A DNA stretch of 64,000 bases from Bifidobacterium catenulatum PV20-2. GTDB lineage: Bacteria; Actinomycetota; Actinomycetes; Actinomycetales; Bifidobacteriaceae. The stretch's first letter is position 1; every line of letters begins with the position of its first letter. The stretch spans positions 434,001 through 498,000 of the forward strand of contig NZ_CP007456.1 of assembly GCF_000800455.1 (NCBI RefSeq). The letters are read 5' to 3'. A program made the translations under genes and the position numbers. The notes below the pieces were generated by a model. It ran no database searches. It was not told the DNA's origin and saw only the letters and a program-made list of their open reading frames with translations. Positions 45,255-53,360 of this stretch are shown piece after piece.

Positions 45255-46931
45255 TCACTCGGCCAGGGCCTTGTCCACGACTTCGGTGGCCTCGGCGAGC
45301 ACCTTGTCGAGAGCCTCCGGGGATTCGAAGGACTCGGCGTACACCTTGTAGATGTTTTCGGTGCCGGACGGGCGTGCCGCGAACCAGTTGTTCTCGGTGG
45401 TGACCTTCAGGCCGCCGATCTTGGCGTTGTTGCCCGGAGCCTCGGTGAGTTTGGCGGTGATGTCTTCACCGGCCAGCGTGGTGGCAGCAACGTCGTCGCC
45501 GGAAAGCTTGGCGAACTTCTGCTTCTGCTCCAGCGTGGTCGGGGTGTCGATGCGCTTGTACCAGCTTTCGCCGAAGCGTTCCACCTGCTCCTGATGCAGC
45601 TGTGCCGGGTTCTTGCCGGTCTTGGCGGTGATTTCCGCAGCCAGCAGGTCAGGGATCAGACCGTCCTTGTCAGTGGTCCACACGCGGCCGTCCTTGCGCA
45701 GGAAGCTCATGCCGGAGCTCTCTTCGCCGCCGAAGGCGACTTCGCCCTTGAACAGTGGGTCGACGAACCACTTGAAGCCGACCGGCACCTCAACGAGCTT
45801 GGCGTCGATGGAAGCGGCCACGCGGTCGATCAGGGAGGAGGAGACCAGCGTCTTACCGATGCCGGCGCCTTCCGGCCAGCCCGGGCGATTGCCGCCGAAC
45901 AGATACTCCACGCACACGGCGATGTAGTGGTTCGGGTTCATGACGCCCCAGTTCGGGCATACGATGCCGTGGCGATCGGCATCCGGATCGGTGCCGCCGA
46001 CCAGGTCGTACTTGTCCCAAGCGCCGTTGTTGAGGGAATCAACCAGACCCTTCATGGCGTATGGGGAGCTCGGATCCATGCGGATCTTACCGTCGTGGTC
46101 GATGGTCATGAAGCTCCAGGTCGGGTCGACCTGCGGGCGTACCACGTCGATGGTCAGGTTGAACTTCTCGTTCATCAGCGGCCAGTAGTTGACGGAAGCG
46201 CCGCCGAGCGGGTCGATGCCCAGGCGCACGCCGGAGGAACGGATCACGTCGAAGTCGATGACGTTCTCCAGATCTGCGACGTAGTGCTCACGGAAGTCGA
46301 AACGCTCGACCAGATCGGACTTGACGGCCTGCTCGAACGGAACACGCTTGATGTTCCTGAAATCGCCGAGCAGCTCGTTGGCACGGTCTGCGATGGCGTT
46401 GGTGACGTCAGCCGGAGCCGGGCCGCCGGTGACCGGATCGTACTTGAAGCCACCATCGGTCGGCGGGTTGTGCGACGGGGTCACGACGATGCCGTCGGCC
46501 AGACCTTCGCCGGTGAAACGCTGCGTGCCGTCCGCTGCGCGGTTATGGGTCAGGATGGCCTGGGACACAACCGGAGTCGGAGTGAAGTCGTCTCGGGAGT
46601 CGATGCGCACGGTCACGCCGTTGGCGACGAGCACTTCGATGGCGGTCTTCCAAGCCGGTTCGGATAGGGCGTGGGTGTCGCGGCCGATGTACAGCGGGCC
46701 GGTCACGCCGGCCTTCTTGCGGTATTCGGCGATGGCCTGGGTGATGGCCACGATGTGGGCCTCGTTGAACGAGGTCTTCAGGGACGAGCCACGATGTCCG
46801 GAGGTGCCGAAGGAGACACGCTGCTCGGGAACGTTGGGGTCGGGGACGACGTCATAGTACTTGCCGATGACCTCGTCGACATTGATCAGATCTGCTGGGG
46901 TGGCGGGCATTCCCGCATTGTTTGCAACCAT
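45255..46931 (-). CDS. pgm: Phosphoglucomutase (alpha-D-glucose)
   Basis: A 558-residue PGM that interconverts glucose 1-phosphate and glucose 6-phosphate, feeding the bifid shunt and glycogen or surface polysaccharide. TSGHRGSS marks the N-terminus, the active-site serine is in VVTPSHNPP, DPDADRHG is the metal-binding loop, GGEESSG the sugar-binding loop, and RPSGTENIYKVYAES the phosphate-binding end. I start at the ATG at 46931; a GTG two codons earlier (46937) is possible. No clear Shine-Dalgarno is present. A single gene with its own terminator. Confidence 0.96.
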   Translation of the reverse strand: MVANNAGMPATPADLINVDEVIGKYYDVVPDPNVPEQRVSFGTSGHRGSSLKTSFNEAHIVAITQAIAEYRKKAGVTGPLYIGRDTHALSEPAWKTAIEVLVANGVTVRIDSRDDFTPTPVVSQAILTHNRAADGTQRFTGEGLADGIVVTPSHNPPTDGGFKYDPVTGGPAPADVTNAIADRANELLGDFRNIKRVPFEQAVKSDLVERFDFREHYVADLENVIDFDVIRSSGVRLGIDPLGGASVNYWPLMNEKFNLTIDVVRPQVDPTWSFMTIDHDGKIRMDPSSPYAMKGLVDSLNNGAWDKYDLVGGTDPDADRHGIVCPNWGVMNPNHYIAVCVEYLFGGNRPGWPEGAGIGKTLVSSSLIDRVAASIDAKLVEVPVGFKWFVDPLFKGEVAFGGEESSGMSFLRKDGRVWTTDKDGLIPDLLAAEITAKTGKNPAQLHQEQVERFGESWYKRIDTPTTLEQKQKFAKLSGDDVAATTLAGEDITAKLTEAPGNNAKIGGLKVTTENNWFAARPSGTENIYKVYAESFESPEALDKVLAEATEVVDKALAE

Positions 46932-47069
46932 AGCCACTATTCTGCCACGCTTTTGCTGCGAATGTGCGTAATTGTCCCATTATGTGCGATGAATACGTTG
47001 TCTATTTATCGCATGTTCAGATATAAATATAAGAATTTTCGTTAATGATGGATTGTGCTCTCGGTCGAT

Positions 47070-47098
47070 TTGCGCAATGTCAGATGATGGTGTATAGT
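47070..47098 (+). promoter_or_regulatory. Promoter of the PTS-antiterminator unit
   Basis: TTGCGC (47070-47075) and TATAGT (47093-47098) with a 17-base spacer make a good sigma-70-type promoter. A start near 47105 would put the RAT at once into the leader RNA. Confidence 0.65.
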
Positions 47099-47120
47099 TC
47101 TGTGCTATTCGACTGAAGCA

Positions 47121-47151
47121 GGGTTGCTAGTCAACATAATGACGCAAGACC
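47121..47151 (+). promoter_or_regulatory. RAT, binding site for the BglG-type antiterminator
   Basis: The sequence GGGTTGCTAGTCAA...GACGCAAGACCT matches the ribonucleic antiterminator pattern (GG.TTG.T...C... with G.CAA.ACC at the end). Its 3' end overlaps the first arm of the terminator, so RAT formation and terminator formation exclude each other. Confidence 0.75.
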
Positions 47152-47192
47152 TGAGATACGGCTTAACTATAGCTATATCTCAGGTCTTTTTT
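47146..47192 (+). terminator. Conditional leader terminator of the PTS operon
   Basis: AAGACCTGAGATA and TATCTCAGGTCTT form a perfect 13-base-pair stem, followed by TTTT. The first arm overlaps the RAT, the classic BglG/LicT arrangement. Without the antiterminator protein, transcription should stop before the PTS gene. Confidence 0.85.
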
Positions 47193-47252
47193 GTTGCCCG
47201 AAGCAGTGTTGCTTGGATCGAATCGGTTGTAAGGGAAAGAAAGGAAAACAGG

Positions 47253-49340
47253 ATGGCTGACTCACTCGCATCGCAGATCATCACTGCAATCGGTGGTCCT
47301 GAAAACGTTCGCAGTCTGACGCATTGTGCCACTCGACTGCGCTTTGAATTGGTTGACGCATCCAAGGTCGATCAGAACAGTCTCGAGCACACGCAAGGCG
47401 TGCTCGGTGCGGTGCCGCAGAGCGGTGACCGTTACCAGATCGTCATCGGCGGTGGCGTTGCAACCGTGTACGAAAACATCATGCATCTGCCCGAAATGGC
47501 CGGTGTCGGCGGTGCCTCCGCATCCAGCGATGGTCAGAAGAGCAATGCCGACGTCAAGGCCGAAGCCCGTTCCAAGGCCCGCGGCAAGGTGGCTTGGCTG
47601 GACTCCTTCTTCGAGTATCTCGCCGATTCCTTCCGCCCGATTCTGGGCGTGCTGCTCGGCGCTTCCATCATCATCGCGCTGGTCAACCTGCTTATTTCGT
47701 TGAACGTCATTTCGAATGACGAGGCCTCCGCGGGCTGGGTGTTCGTGAAAGCCATCTGGAAGGGTGTATTCTACTTCCTGCCGATCATGGTCGCCTACAA
47801 CGCTGCCAAGAAGCTCAAGGTCGACCCATGGCTGGGTGGTGCCATCATGGCCATCCTCATGACCCCGCAGTTCACCGGCTTGATGGACGCCAAGACCACC
47901 ACGTGCGTGGAGAACGCCGCTTTGGGCACCAAGTCTTGCACGGCCAACATATTCGGTCTGCCAATGGCATTGAGCGACTATTCCGGCAACGTGTTCGTGC
48001 CGCTGCTCATGGCCGCCGTGCTTGCTCTCGTCTGCCACGGATTGAAGAGGATTATTCCCGAAAGTGTCCAGCTGGTCTTCGTGCCGTTCTTCTGCATGAT
48101 CATCGTTGGTGCGCTGACCGCCTTCATCATTGGCCCGATCGGTGTGTGGGTCGGCAACGGCCTCGGCGTCGGCTTGTCCTGGATGAACACCCATGCTCCG
48201 TTCATCTTCGCCATCATCATTCCGATGCTGTACCCGTTCCTCGTGCCGCTCGGTTTGCACTGGCCACTCAACGCACTGATGCTCATGAACATCCAGACCC
48301 TCGGCTACGACTTCATCCAAGGCCCGATGGGCGTGTGGAACTTCGCCTGCTTCGGTGCTACCGCTGGCGTGCTCTTCCTTGCTGTGCGTGACAAGGACAA
48401 GGACATGCGCCAGACCGCTTTGGGTGCGCTCGCGGCCGGCCTGCTCGGTGGCGTTTCCGAACCGTCCCTGTACGGCATTCACCTGCGTTACAAGCTCATC
48501 TACAAGCGCATGCTGGTGGGCTGCGGTCTCGGTGGCGTCGTCATCGCCATCCTCGGTTGGCTCTTCCCGTCCGTCACCGCCGCCGGCCAGACCGTGCATG
48601 GCGTGACCACCACCGCTTTCGCATTCACCTCGCTGCTGACCATTCCGGTCTTCAATCAGATGTGGGTGTATGCAGTGTCCATCGCCGTGTCCTTCCTCAC
48701 CTCCTTCCTTCTGATCATCACTTTCGACTACCGCACTCCGGAACAGAAGGCCGAAGTGCTGGCCCGCGTGGCCGACGGTCAGAAGACCGCTGTCTCGTCG
48801 GTCGAAGCCAAGGGAGCCGCTCCGGCTGCTGCCACCGCGACTGCCACTGCTACCGCAACCGAGACCGAAGCCCCGGCTGCTGCCGCCACCACCATGGTGA
48901 ACGCTCCAGTCGCAGGCCATGTGATTTCCCTGGACGAAACCGGCGATCCGGTGTTCGCATCCCGCGCGCTCGGCGAGGGCGTCGGCATCCAGCCGGCAGA
49001 CAGCACCGTCGTCGCGCCGGTATCCGGCGTACTGCAGACCGTCGCCGAAACCGGTCACGCATTCGGTATCAAAACCGATGATGGCGTGGAAGTGCTCGTG
49101 CACGTCGGCATCGACACGGTGAAGATGAACGGCGAAGGCTTCGATGTGAAGGTCAAGGCCAACGAACACGTGAACGCGGGGGACACCCTCGTTGTCGTCG
49201 ACTTTGATAAGGTTAAGGAAGCTGGATACAGCACCACCACGTTGATGACGGTGCTGAACACAGTGGCTTTCGCGTCCGTCGCGCCAAAGACCGGCGTCGA
49301 CGTCAAGGCCGGTGAGTCGGTGATCGACATTCAGCGCTGA
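47253..49340 (+). CDS. PTS glucoside/glucose transporter, IIBCA fused
   Basis: A 695-residue fused permease that imports and phosphorylates its sugar. IIB comes first, with phosphorylated Cys25 in SLTHCATRLRFEL. The membrane IIC part follows (about 110-500), with FRPILGVLLGASIIIALVNLL, GLHWPLNALMLMNIQTLGYDFIQGP and GGVSEPSLYGIHLRYKLIYKRM. After an Ala/Thr linker comes IIA, with the phosphorylated histidine near residue 617 in VLVHVGIDTVKMNGEGF. Domain order BCA is typical of beta-glucoside permeases, but glucose is also plausible in bifidobacteria. The ATG at 47253 follows AAGGAAAACAGG. The leader carries RAT and terminator, and the antiterminator gene follows 27 bases later. Confidence 0.94.
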   Translation: MADSLASQIITAIGGPENVRSLTHCATRLRFELVDASKVDQNSLEHTQGVLGAVPQSGDRYQIVIGGGVATVYENIMHLPEMAGVGGASASSDGQKSNADVKAEARSKARGKVAWLDSFFEYLADSFRPILGVLLGASIIIALVNLLISLNVISNDEASAGWVFVKAIWKGVFYFLPIMVAYNAAKKLKVDPWLGGAIMAILMTPQFTGLMDAKTTTCVENAALGTKSCTANIFGLPMALSDYSGNVFVPLLMAAVLALVCHGLKRIIPESVQLVFVPFFCMIIVGALTAFIIGPIGVWVGNGLGVGLSWMNTHAPFIFAIIIPMLYPFLVPLGLHWPLNALMLMNIQTLGYDFIQGPMGVWNFACFGATAGVLFLAVRDKDKDMRQTALGALAAGLLGGVSEPSLYGIHLRYKLIYKRMLVGCGLGGVVIAILGWLFPSVTAAGQTVHGVTTTAFAFTSLLTIPVFNQMWVYAVSIAVSFLTSFLLIITFDYRTPEQKAEVLARVADGQKTAVSSVEAKGAAPAAATATATATATETEAPAAAATTMVNAPVAGHVISLDETGDPVFASRALGEGVGIQPADSTVVAPVSGVLQTVAETGHAFGIKTDDGVEVLVHVGIDTVKMNGEGFDVKVKANEHVNAGDTLVVVDFDKVKEAGYSTTTLMTVLNTVAFASVAPKTGVDVKAGESVIDIQR

Positions 49341-49367
49341 CCAATCACGTAGTCGGAAGGGGTCGAC

Positions 49368-50273
49368 GTGGACGTTCTTCGCGTATTCAACAATAATGTC
49401 GTACTGGCAAAAGACGGCAATAGTGAGGTGATTCTCACCGGTCGAGGCATAGGCTTCCAAGCCAAGCCCGGACAGCATGTTGACGACGCGAAGATCGTCC
49501 GTCGGTTCGTTCCCGTAGATGGCAAGGATCCCGATCATATGGCTCAACAGGTGGCCGGGATCCCGCCCGAAATCATTCGTCTCGTTACGGACGCCATGAA
49601 CCGCACCGGTCTGAAGGAACAGGCCGACAGACAGCCTGCATTGGTGCTGGCATTATCCGACCATATTTGCGGTGCGATTCGCCGATCTCAGAACAAGCAG
49701 ACCATCGAATATCCGCTGGAAGCCGAAGTGCGTTCGCTCTACGCGAGCGAATACGCCAAAGGCAAAGCTCTGGTCGATGCGATGAACACGTATCTGGGAG
49801 GCGCCCTACCGGATTGCGAAGCCGTGGCTTTGGCCCTGCACTTGGTCAATGCGGGCTTCTCCACCGGCGATCTTTCCGCCACATACACCATGACCGGCGT
49901 CATCCAGCAAATGCTGACGGTCATCGAAGGCTATTACGGCATCAACCTTGACCAGAACAGCGTCAATGTGGCGCGTTTCATCACGCATCTGCGCTATCTT
50001 TTCGTGCGCATCCACCAACATGAACAGCTTGATGACGAGCCTGAACCAATCGTGGAATCCATCAAAACCTCATATCCGAAAGCATCGGATTGCGCGAACA
50101 AACTCGCGATCATCATCAAAATGCGATTGGATGCAAGTCTTTCGCAAGCGGAAATCGCCTATCTCACCTTGCATGTCGCACGAGTGACTTCTCATGCGGC
50201 GGAATCGCATGAGAATAATAGTACAATCAATGCATACTGCATAAAATACACAATCATCGTAATAAATAATTGA
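49368..50273 (+). CDS. BglG/LicT-family transcription antiterminator
   Basis: A 301-residue antiterminator. The N-terminal RNA-binding (CAT) domain, about 1-60, has VLRVFNNNVVLAKDGNSEVILTGRGIGFQAKPG. Two PTS-regulated domains follow: PRD1 with LALSDHICGAI, and PRD2 with YLFVRIHQHEQLDDEP and LSQAEIAYLTLHVAR. PTS enzymes would phosphorylate these domains according to sugar supply. The active dimer binds the RAT at 47121 and prevents the leader terminator. GTG start with GGAAGGGG before it; the whole circuit is local. Confidence 0.95.
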   Translation: MDVLRVFNNNVVLAKDGNSEVILTGRGIGFQAKPGQHVDDAKIVRRFVPVDGKDPDHMAQQVAGIPPEIIRLVTDAMNRTGLKEQADRQPALVLALSDHICGAIRRSQNKQTIEYPLEAEVRSLYASEYAKGKALVDAMNTYLGGALPDCEAVALALHLVNAGFSTGDLSATYTMTGVIQQMLTVIEGYYGINLDQNSVNVARFITHLRYLFVRIHQHEQLDDEPEPIVESIKTSYPKASDCANKLAIIIKMRLDASLSQAEIAYLTLHVARVTSHAAESHENNSTINAYCIKYTIIVINN

Positions 50274-50289
50274 TAATTACGATTAATAG

Positions 50290-51402
50290 TTACTGATTTA
50301 CATTGGCAGTATTGGTTTCGGGCGCTTCCGGCACACGCACACACAACGACTTACGCTCCACACTGAAACGAATATGCTGCGTTTCGGGAAGCATATCGCC
50401 GTCAACCTGCGCCAAAACGGGCTTCTCCAACTTGATTTCCGCGCTGACGCCCTGAATCTGGTCAACCGTAGAATTCGTGGAGAGCGGACTCTGCTGTGCC
50501 TTGCCAGTGATGGTCTGATGCAGCACATCGCCAAACAGATTCGCCCAACCGATCAAACCGCCGGACGTGTCAATAATCTCATAATCAAGGATGCCATCAT
50601 CGTATACGGCGTCTGGCATGAGTGAAAATACCGGAATCTGGCCGCAATTGCCAGCCATGAACGTGCGGAACGTCAGTCCGTGCGTGGTGTGCGTGCTGCC
50701 ATCCGCGCTGGTAATGGTCACGTCGCCCTTATATTTCGGGGCGAACAGGTTCTTCACGCCCGACACGAAATAGGCGAGCCAGCTGATGTTCTTCTTCAAC
50801 TCAGGATCGGTGTCGTCGATCATCACCGCATCGAAGCCGATACCTGCGATAATAAGGAACGCATGGCCATGATCGGTGGTTTCATCATCGAGCAACGTCA
50901 AACGGCCGACATCCACCAAACGCGAGCCGTGAGACGTGGCGACGGTCAACGCCGCATCGATATCATCCACGGGAATGCCCATATTGCGGGCAAACAGATT
51001 GCCGGTGCCAATAGGGATGATGCCTAGCGCGTGGCCGGTTCCCGAAAGTGCGCTCGCCACCGTGCGCACCGTGCCGTCGCCGCCGACCGCGACCACCACA
51101 TCGGCGCCATGCTCCAACGCCTCCAACGCGCAGGCGCGACCATCCTTATCAAGCTGTGTTTCGATATACTCGACCTGCGTAAGATGCTTCGCCTCGCAGA
51201 ATTCCTGAATATGCTGCTTGCGCTGTTCCGCTTGGGGCTTCGACGGATTGATCACGAACGCATAGTGCACCTGATCGTCGTCGCGTTTGTCGAGCTGCTC
51301 GGCAAACCTACGGTGCTTATATGCGCGCACCGCGAAAAAGACGGCCGCGCACACCGCTGCGACCGCAAGAACGACAATCACAATGATAACTGGCATAGGC
51401 AT
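50290..51402 (-). CDS. Diacylglycerol kinase-family lipid kinase, membrane-anchored
   Basis: A 370-residue DAGK catalytic-domain protein. An N-terminal span (PVIIVIVVLAVAAVCAAVFFAV) is followed by a soluble domain with FVINPSKPQAEQRK, VVAVGGDGTVRTVASAL (the GGDGT motif) and LGIIPIGTGNLFARNMGIP. The C-terminus has GEFEKP-like beta-rich LEKPVLAQVDGDM. It may phosphorylate diacylglycerol or a related lipid (the family also includes sphingosine and YegS-like kinases). AGGTGAC precedes the ATG. It is convergent with the antiterminator gene and divergent from serS. Confidence 0.9.
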   Translation of the reverse strand: MPMPVIIVIVVLAVAAVCAAVFFAVRAYKHRRFAEQLDKRDDDQVHYAFVINPSKPQAEQRKQHIQEFCEAKHLTQVEYIETQLDKDGRACALEALEHGADVVVAVGGDGTVRTVASALSGTGHALGIIPIGTGNLFARNMGIPVDDIDAALTVATSHGSRLVDVGRLTLLDDETTDHGHAFLIIAGIGFDAVMIDDTDPELKKNISWLAYFVSGVKNLFAPKYKGDVTITSADGSTHTTHGLTFRTFMAGNCGQIPVFSLMPDAVYDDGILDYEIIDTSGGLIGWANLFGDVLHQTITGKAQQSPLSTNSTVDQIQGVSAEIKLEKPVLAQVDGDMLPETQHIRFSVERKSLCVRVPEAPETNTANVNQ

Positions 51403-51531
51403 GTCACCTATTTTTCACGTAAGACGTGAAAAAAGCGAATCAAGCACGATTTATTCGACGATTCCTGCACGTTGTATACAAAAATGAGAGGCTTGCGGCG
51501 AGTGTCGGCTTTCGGCACTAGTCTAGGAGAC

Positions 51532-52818
51532 ATGCTTGATATCCAATTCATTCGTGAACATGCTGACGTTGTCAAGGAATCCCAGCGCAAGCGTGGCGAA
51601 TCGGTCGAACTGGTCGACGAGGTGCTGCGCTCCGACGAGGTTCGTCGTTCCTCTCTGAAGGAATTTGAGGCTGCACGTGCGCAGCAGAAAGAAATCGGCA
51701 AGAAGGTCGCCGCGGCTCCGGCTGATGAAAAGGCCAAGCTGATTGCCGAAACCAAGGAACTCTCCCAGAAGGTTTCCGAATACAAGGCCGCAGCGGACGC
51801 CGCAGCCGAAGAGTACACCACCGCCATGTGGAAGCTCTCCAACGTGGTTGAGCCGGAAGCTCCGGAAGGCGGCGAAGACGATTACGTGGTGGTCAAGAAG
51901 GTTGGCCAGATTCGTGATTTCGCAGCTGAAGGCTTCGAACCGAAGGACCACCTGACCCTCGGTCGTGGCGTTGCCGGCATTGATATGGAACGTGGCGTGA
52001 AGGTCGGCGGTTCCCGCTTCTACTTCCTGCGCGGCCAGGTGGCCCGCATGCAGATAGCCATGCTCACCATGGCTGTGGACCAGGCCCAGGAGCACGGCTT
52101 CACGCTGGCCATCACCCCGACGTTGGTGCGTCCGGAAGTGATGCGCGGCACCGGCTTCCTCAACTCCCACGCCGACGAAATCTACCGTCTGCGCGAACCT
52201 GACGAGCAGTACTTGGTCGGTACCTCCGAAGTGGCGCTCGCCGGTATGCATGAGAACGAGATTCTCGACCTGTCCGACGGTCCGCTGCGCTACTGCGGCT
52301 GGAGCTCCTGCTACCGCCGCGAAGCAGGTGCTGCTGGCAAGGATACTTCCGGCATCATCCGCGTGCACCAGTTCGACAAGGTGGAGATGTTCGTCTACAC
52401 CAAGCAGGAGGACTCTTACAAGGAGCATGAGCACTTGCTGGCCATGGAGCAGGAGATGCTCGGCAAGGTTGAGGTGCCATACCGCATCATCGATACTGCT
52501 GCCGGCGATCTGGGCTCTTCCGCAGCACGTAAGTTCGATTGCGAAGCTTGGGTTCCGACCCAGGGTCGCTACCGCGAGCTGACCTCCACCTCCAACTGCA
52601 CCGAATACCAGGCCCGTCGCCTGAACGTTCGCGAACGTATGGAAGATGGCGGCACCCGCGCCGTTTCCACGCTGAACGGTACGCTGGCCACCACCCGTTG
52701 GCTGGTCGCCATTCTCGAGAACCACCAGCAGAAGGACGGCTCCATCGTCATCCCGCAGGCCATGCGTGCCTACATGGGCGGCAAGGAAGTCATCGAACCG
52801 ACCAAGTGGGAAGCCTGA
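51532..52818 (+). CDS. serS: Seryl-tRNA synthetase
   Basis: A 428-residue class II synthetase. The N-terminal coiled coil (about 30-100, rich in Lys/Glu/Gln) grips the long variable arm of tRNA-Ser. The catalytic domain has GTGFLNSHADEIYRL, YLVGTSEVALAG, YCGWSSCYRREAGAAGKDTSGIIRVHQFDKVEMF (motif 2) and LNGTLATTRWLVAILENHQQ (motif 3). The ATG at 51532 follows TAGGAGA; the longer frame to 51472 is not conserved. One of its tRNA substrates is encoded 67 bases downstream. Confidence 0.97.
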   Translation: MLDIQFIREHADVVKESQRKRGESVELVDEVLRSDEVRRSSLKEFEAARAQQKEIGKKVAAAPADEKAKLIAETKELSQKVSEYKAAADAAAEEYTTAMWKLSNVVEPEAPEGGEDDYVVVKKVGQIRDFAAEGFEPKDHLTLGRGVAGIDMERGVKVGGSRFYFLRGQVARMQIAMLTMAVDQAQEHGFTLAITPTLVRPEVMRGTGFLNSHADEIYRLREPDEQYLVGTSEVALAGMHENEILDLSDGPLRYCGWSSCYRREAGAAGKDTSGIIRVHQFDKVEMFVYTKQEDSYKEHEHLLAMEQEMLGKVEVPYRIIDTAAGDLGSSAARKFDCEAWVPTQGRYRELTSTSNCTEYQARRLNVRERMEDGGTRAVSTLNGTLATTRWLVAILENHQQKDGSIVIPQAMRAYMGGKEVIEPTKWEA

Positions 52819-52885
52819 TTCCACAACTTCCTTGCACTGTGATATATTGACATCTTGTGTGTTGGCAGTGATGTCGACACACAAA

Positions 52886-52970
52886 GGGTAGGTGTCTGAG
52901 CGGTCTAAAGAGACGGTCTTGAAAACCGTTGAGGTGCAAGCCTCCGCGAGTTCGAATCTCGCCTTACCCG
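52886..52970 (+). tRNA. tRNA-Ser(UGA)
   Basis: A class II tRNA with acceptor stem GGGTAGG/CTTACCC (one G-U), D arm TCTGAGCGGTCTAAAGAG, anticodon loop containing UGA (TCTTGAAAACC), a long variable arm (GAGGTGC...CCTC) and T arm CGCGAGTTCGAATCTCGC. It reads UCA and, by wobble, UCG. The discriminator is G. It lies directly after serS. Confidence 0.96.
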
Positions 52971-52975
52971 CCTAT

Positions 52976-53018
52976 AAGGCTTACTGAGAGCGCTTTAAGC
53001 GCCCGGTAAGCCTTTTTT
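52976..53018 (+). terminator. Terminator after tRNA-Ser(UGA)
   Basis: AAGGCTTAC pairs with GTAAGCCTT around an inner CGCTTTAAGCG hairpin, followed by TTTT. It ends the serS-tRNA transcript. Confidence 0.85.
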
Positions 53019-53061
53019 GTTGTTGCAATCCGGGCAAACTTCACCCAAGTTCCTATAGGCC

Positions 53062-53235
53062 GTGAATACCAATGGCGCCGGTGATTGTCACGCGGGTGTG
53101 TTGTGCGCCCTGCCGTGCGAAGGCATGTCGTTGGAGGATGCCGTACGTTGCGCCAATGCTGCTTCGGCGTTGGCTGTAACGCGATCAGGGCCGGCTACCT
53201 GCCCTGATCGAAATGAGGTTGAGCTGCTTGGGAAG
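53062..53235 (+). pseudogene. C-terminal fragment of a PfkB/ribokinase-family kinase
   Basis: The reading frame opens at NTNGAGDCHAGVLCALPCEGMSLEDAVRCANAASALAVTRSGPATCPDRNEVELL, which is the C-terminal ATP/substrate motif (T-N-GAGD with the catalytic Asp) and last helices of a PfkB sugar or nucleoside kinase. A stop (TAG at 53056) precedes it and the N-terminal 200 or so residues are missing, so it is a truncated relic. The frame stays open to 53364, overlapping the next start by four bases, but that tail is not kinase-like. It lies between tRNA-Ser and the NCS1 permease gene; the kinase was probably once part of that nucleoside operon. Confidence 0.75.
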
Positions 53236-53246
53236 GGCGTTCTAAA

Positions 53247-53277
53247 ACTTATGGTACAAATAACCATAAGTGGTTAT
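53247..53277. promoter_or_regulatory. Overlapping inverted repeats before the NCS1 permease gene
   Basis: ACTTATGGT (53247-53255) and ACCATAAGT (53263-53271) form a perfect 9-base inverted repeat with a 7-base spacer. Sharing its right half, ATAACCA and TGGTTAT form a second 7-base repeat (53260-53277). Three related half-sites in 31 bases are typical of operators. The nearby GGTTATATCATG may supply the -10 box. Confidence 0.55.
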
Positions 53278-53360
53278 ATCATGTGCGCGATTGCGTTGAG
53301 GCGGCGTGCATATAGCCTGTCTGCAATGTCGTGCGGCAGATTTAAGGAGATTAGTTTCAC

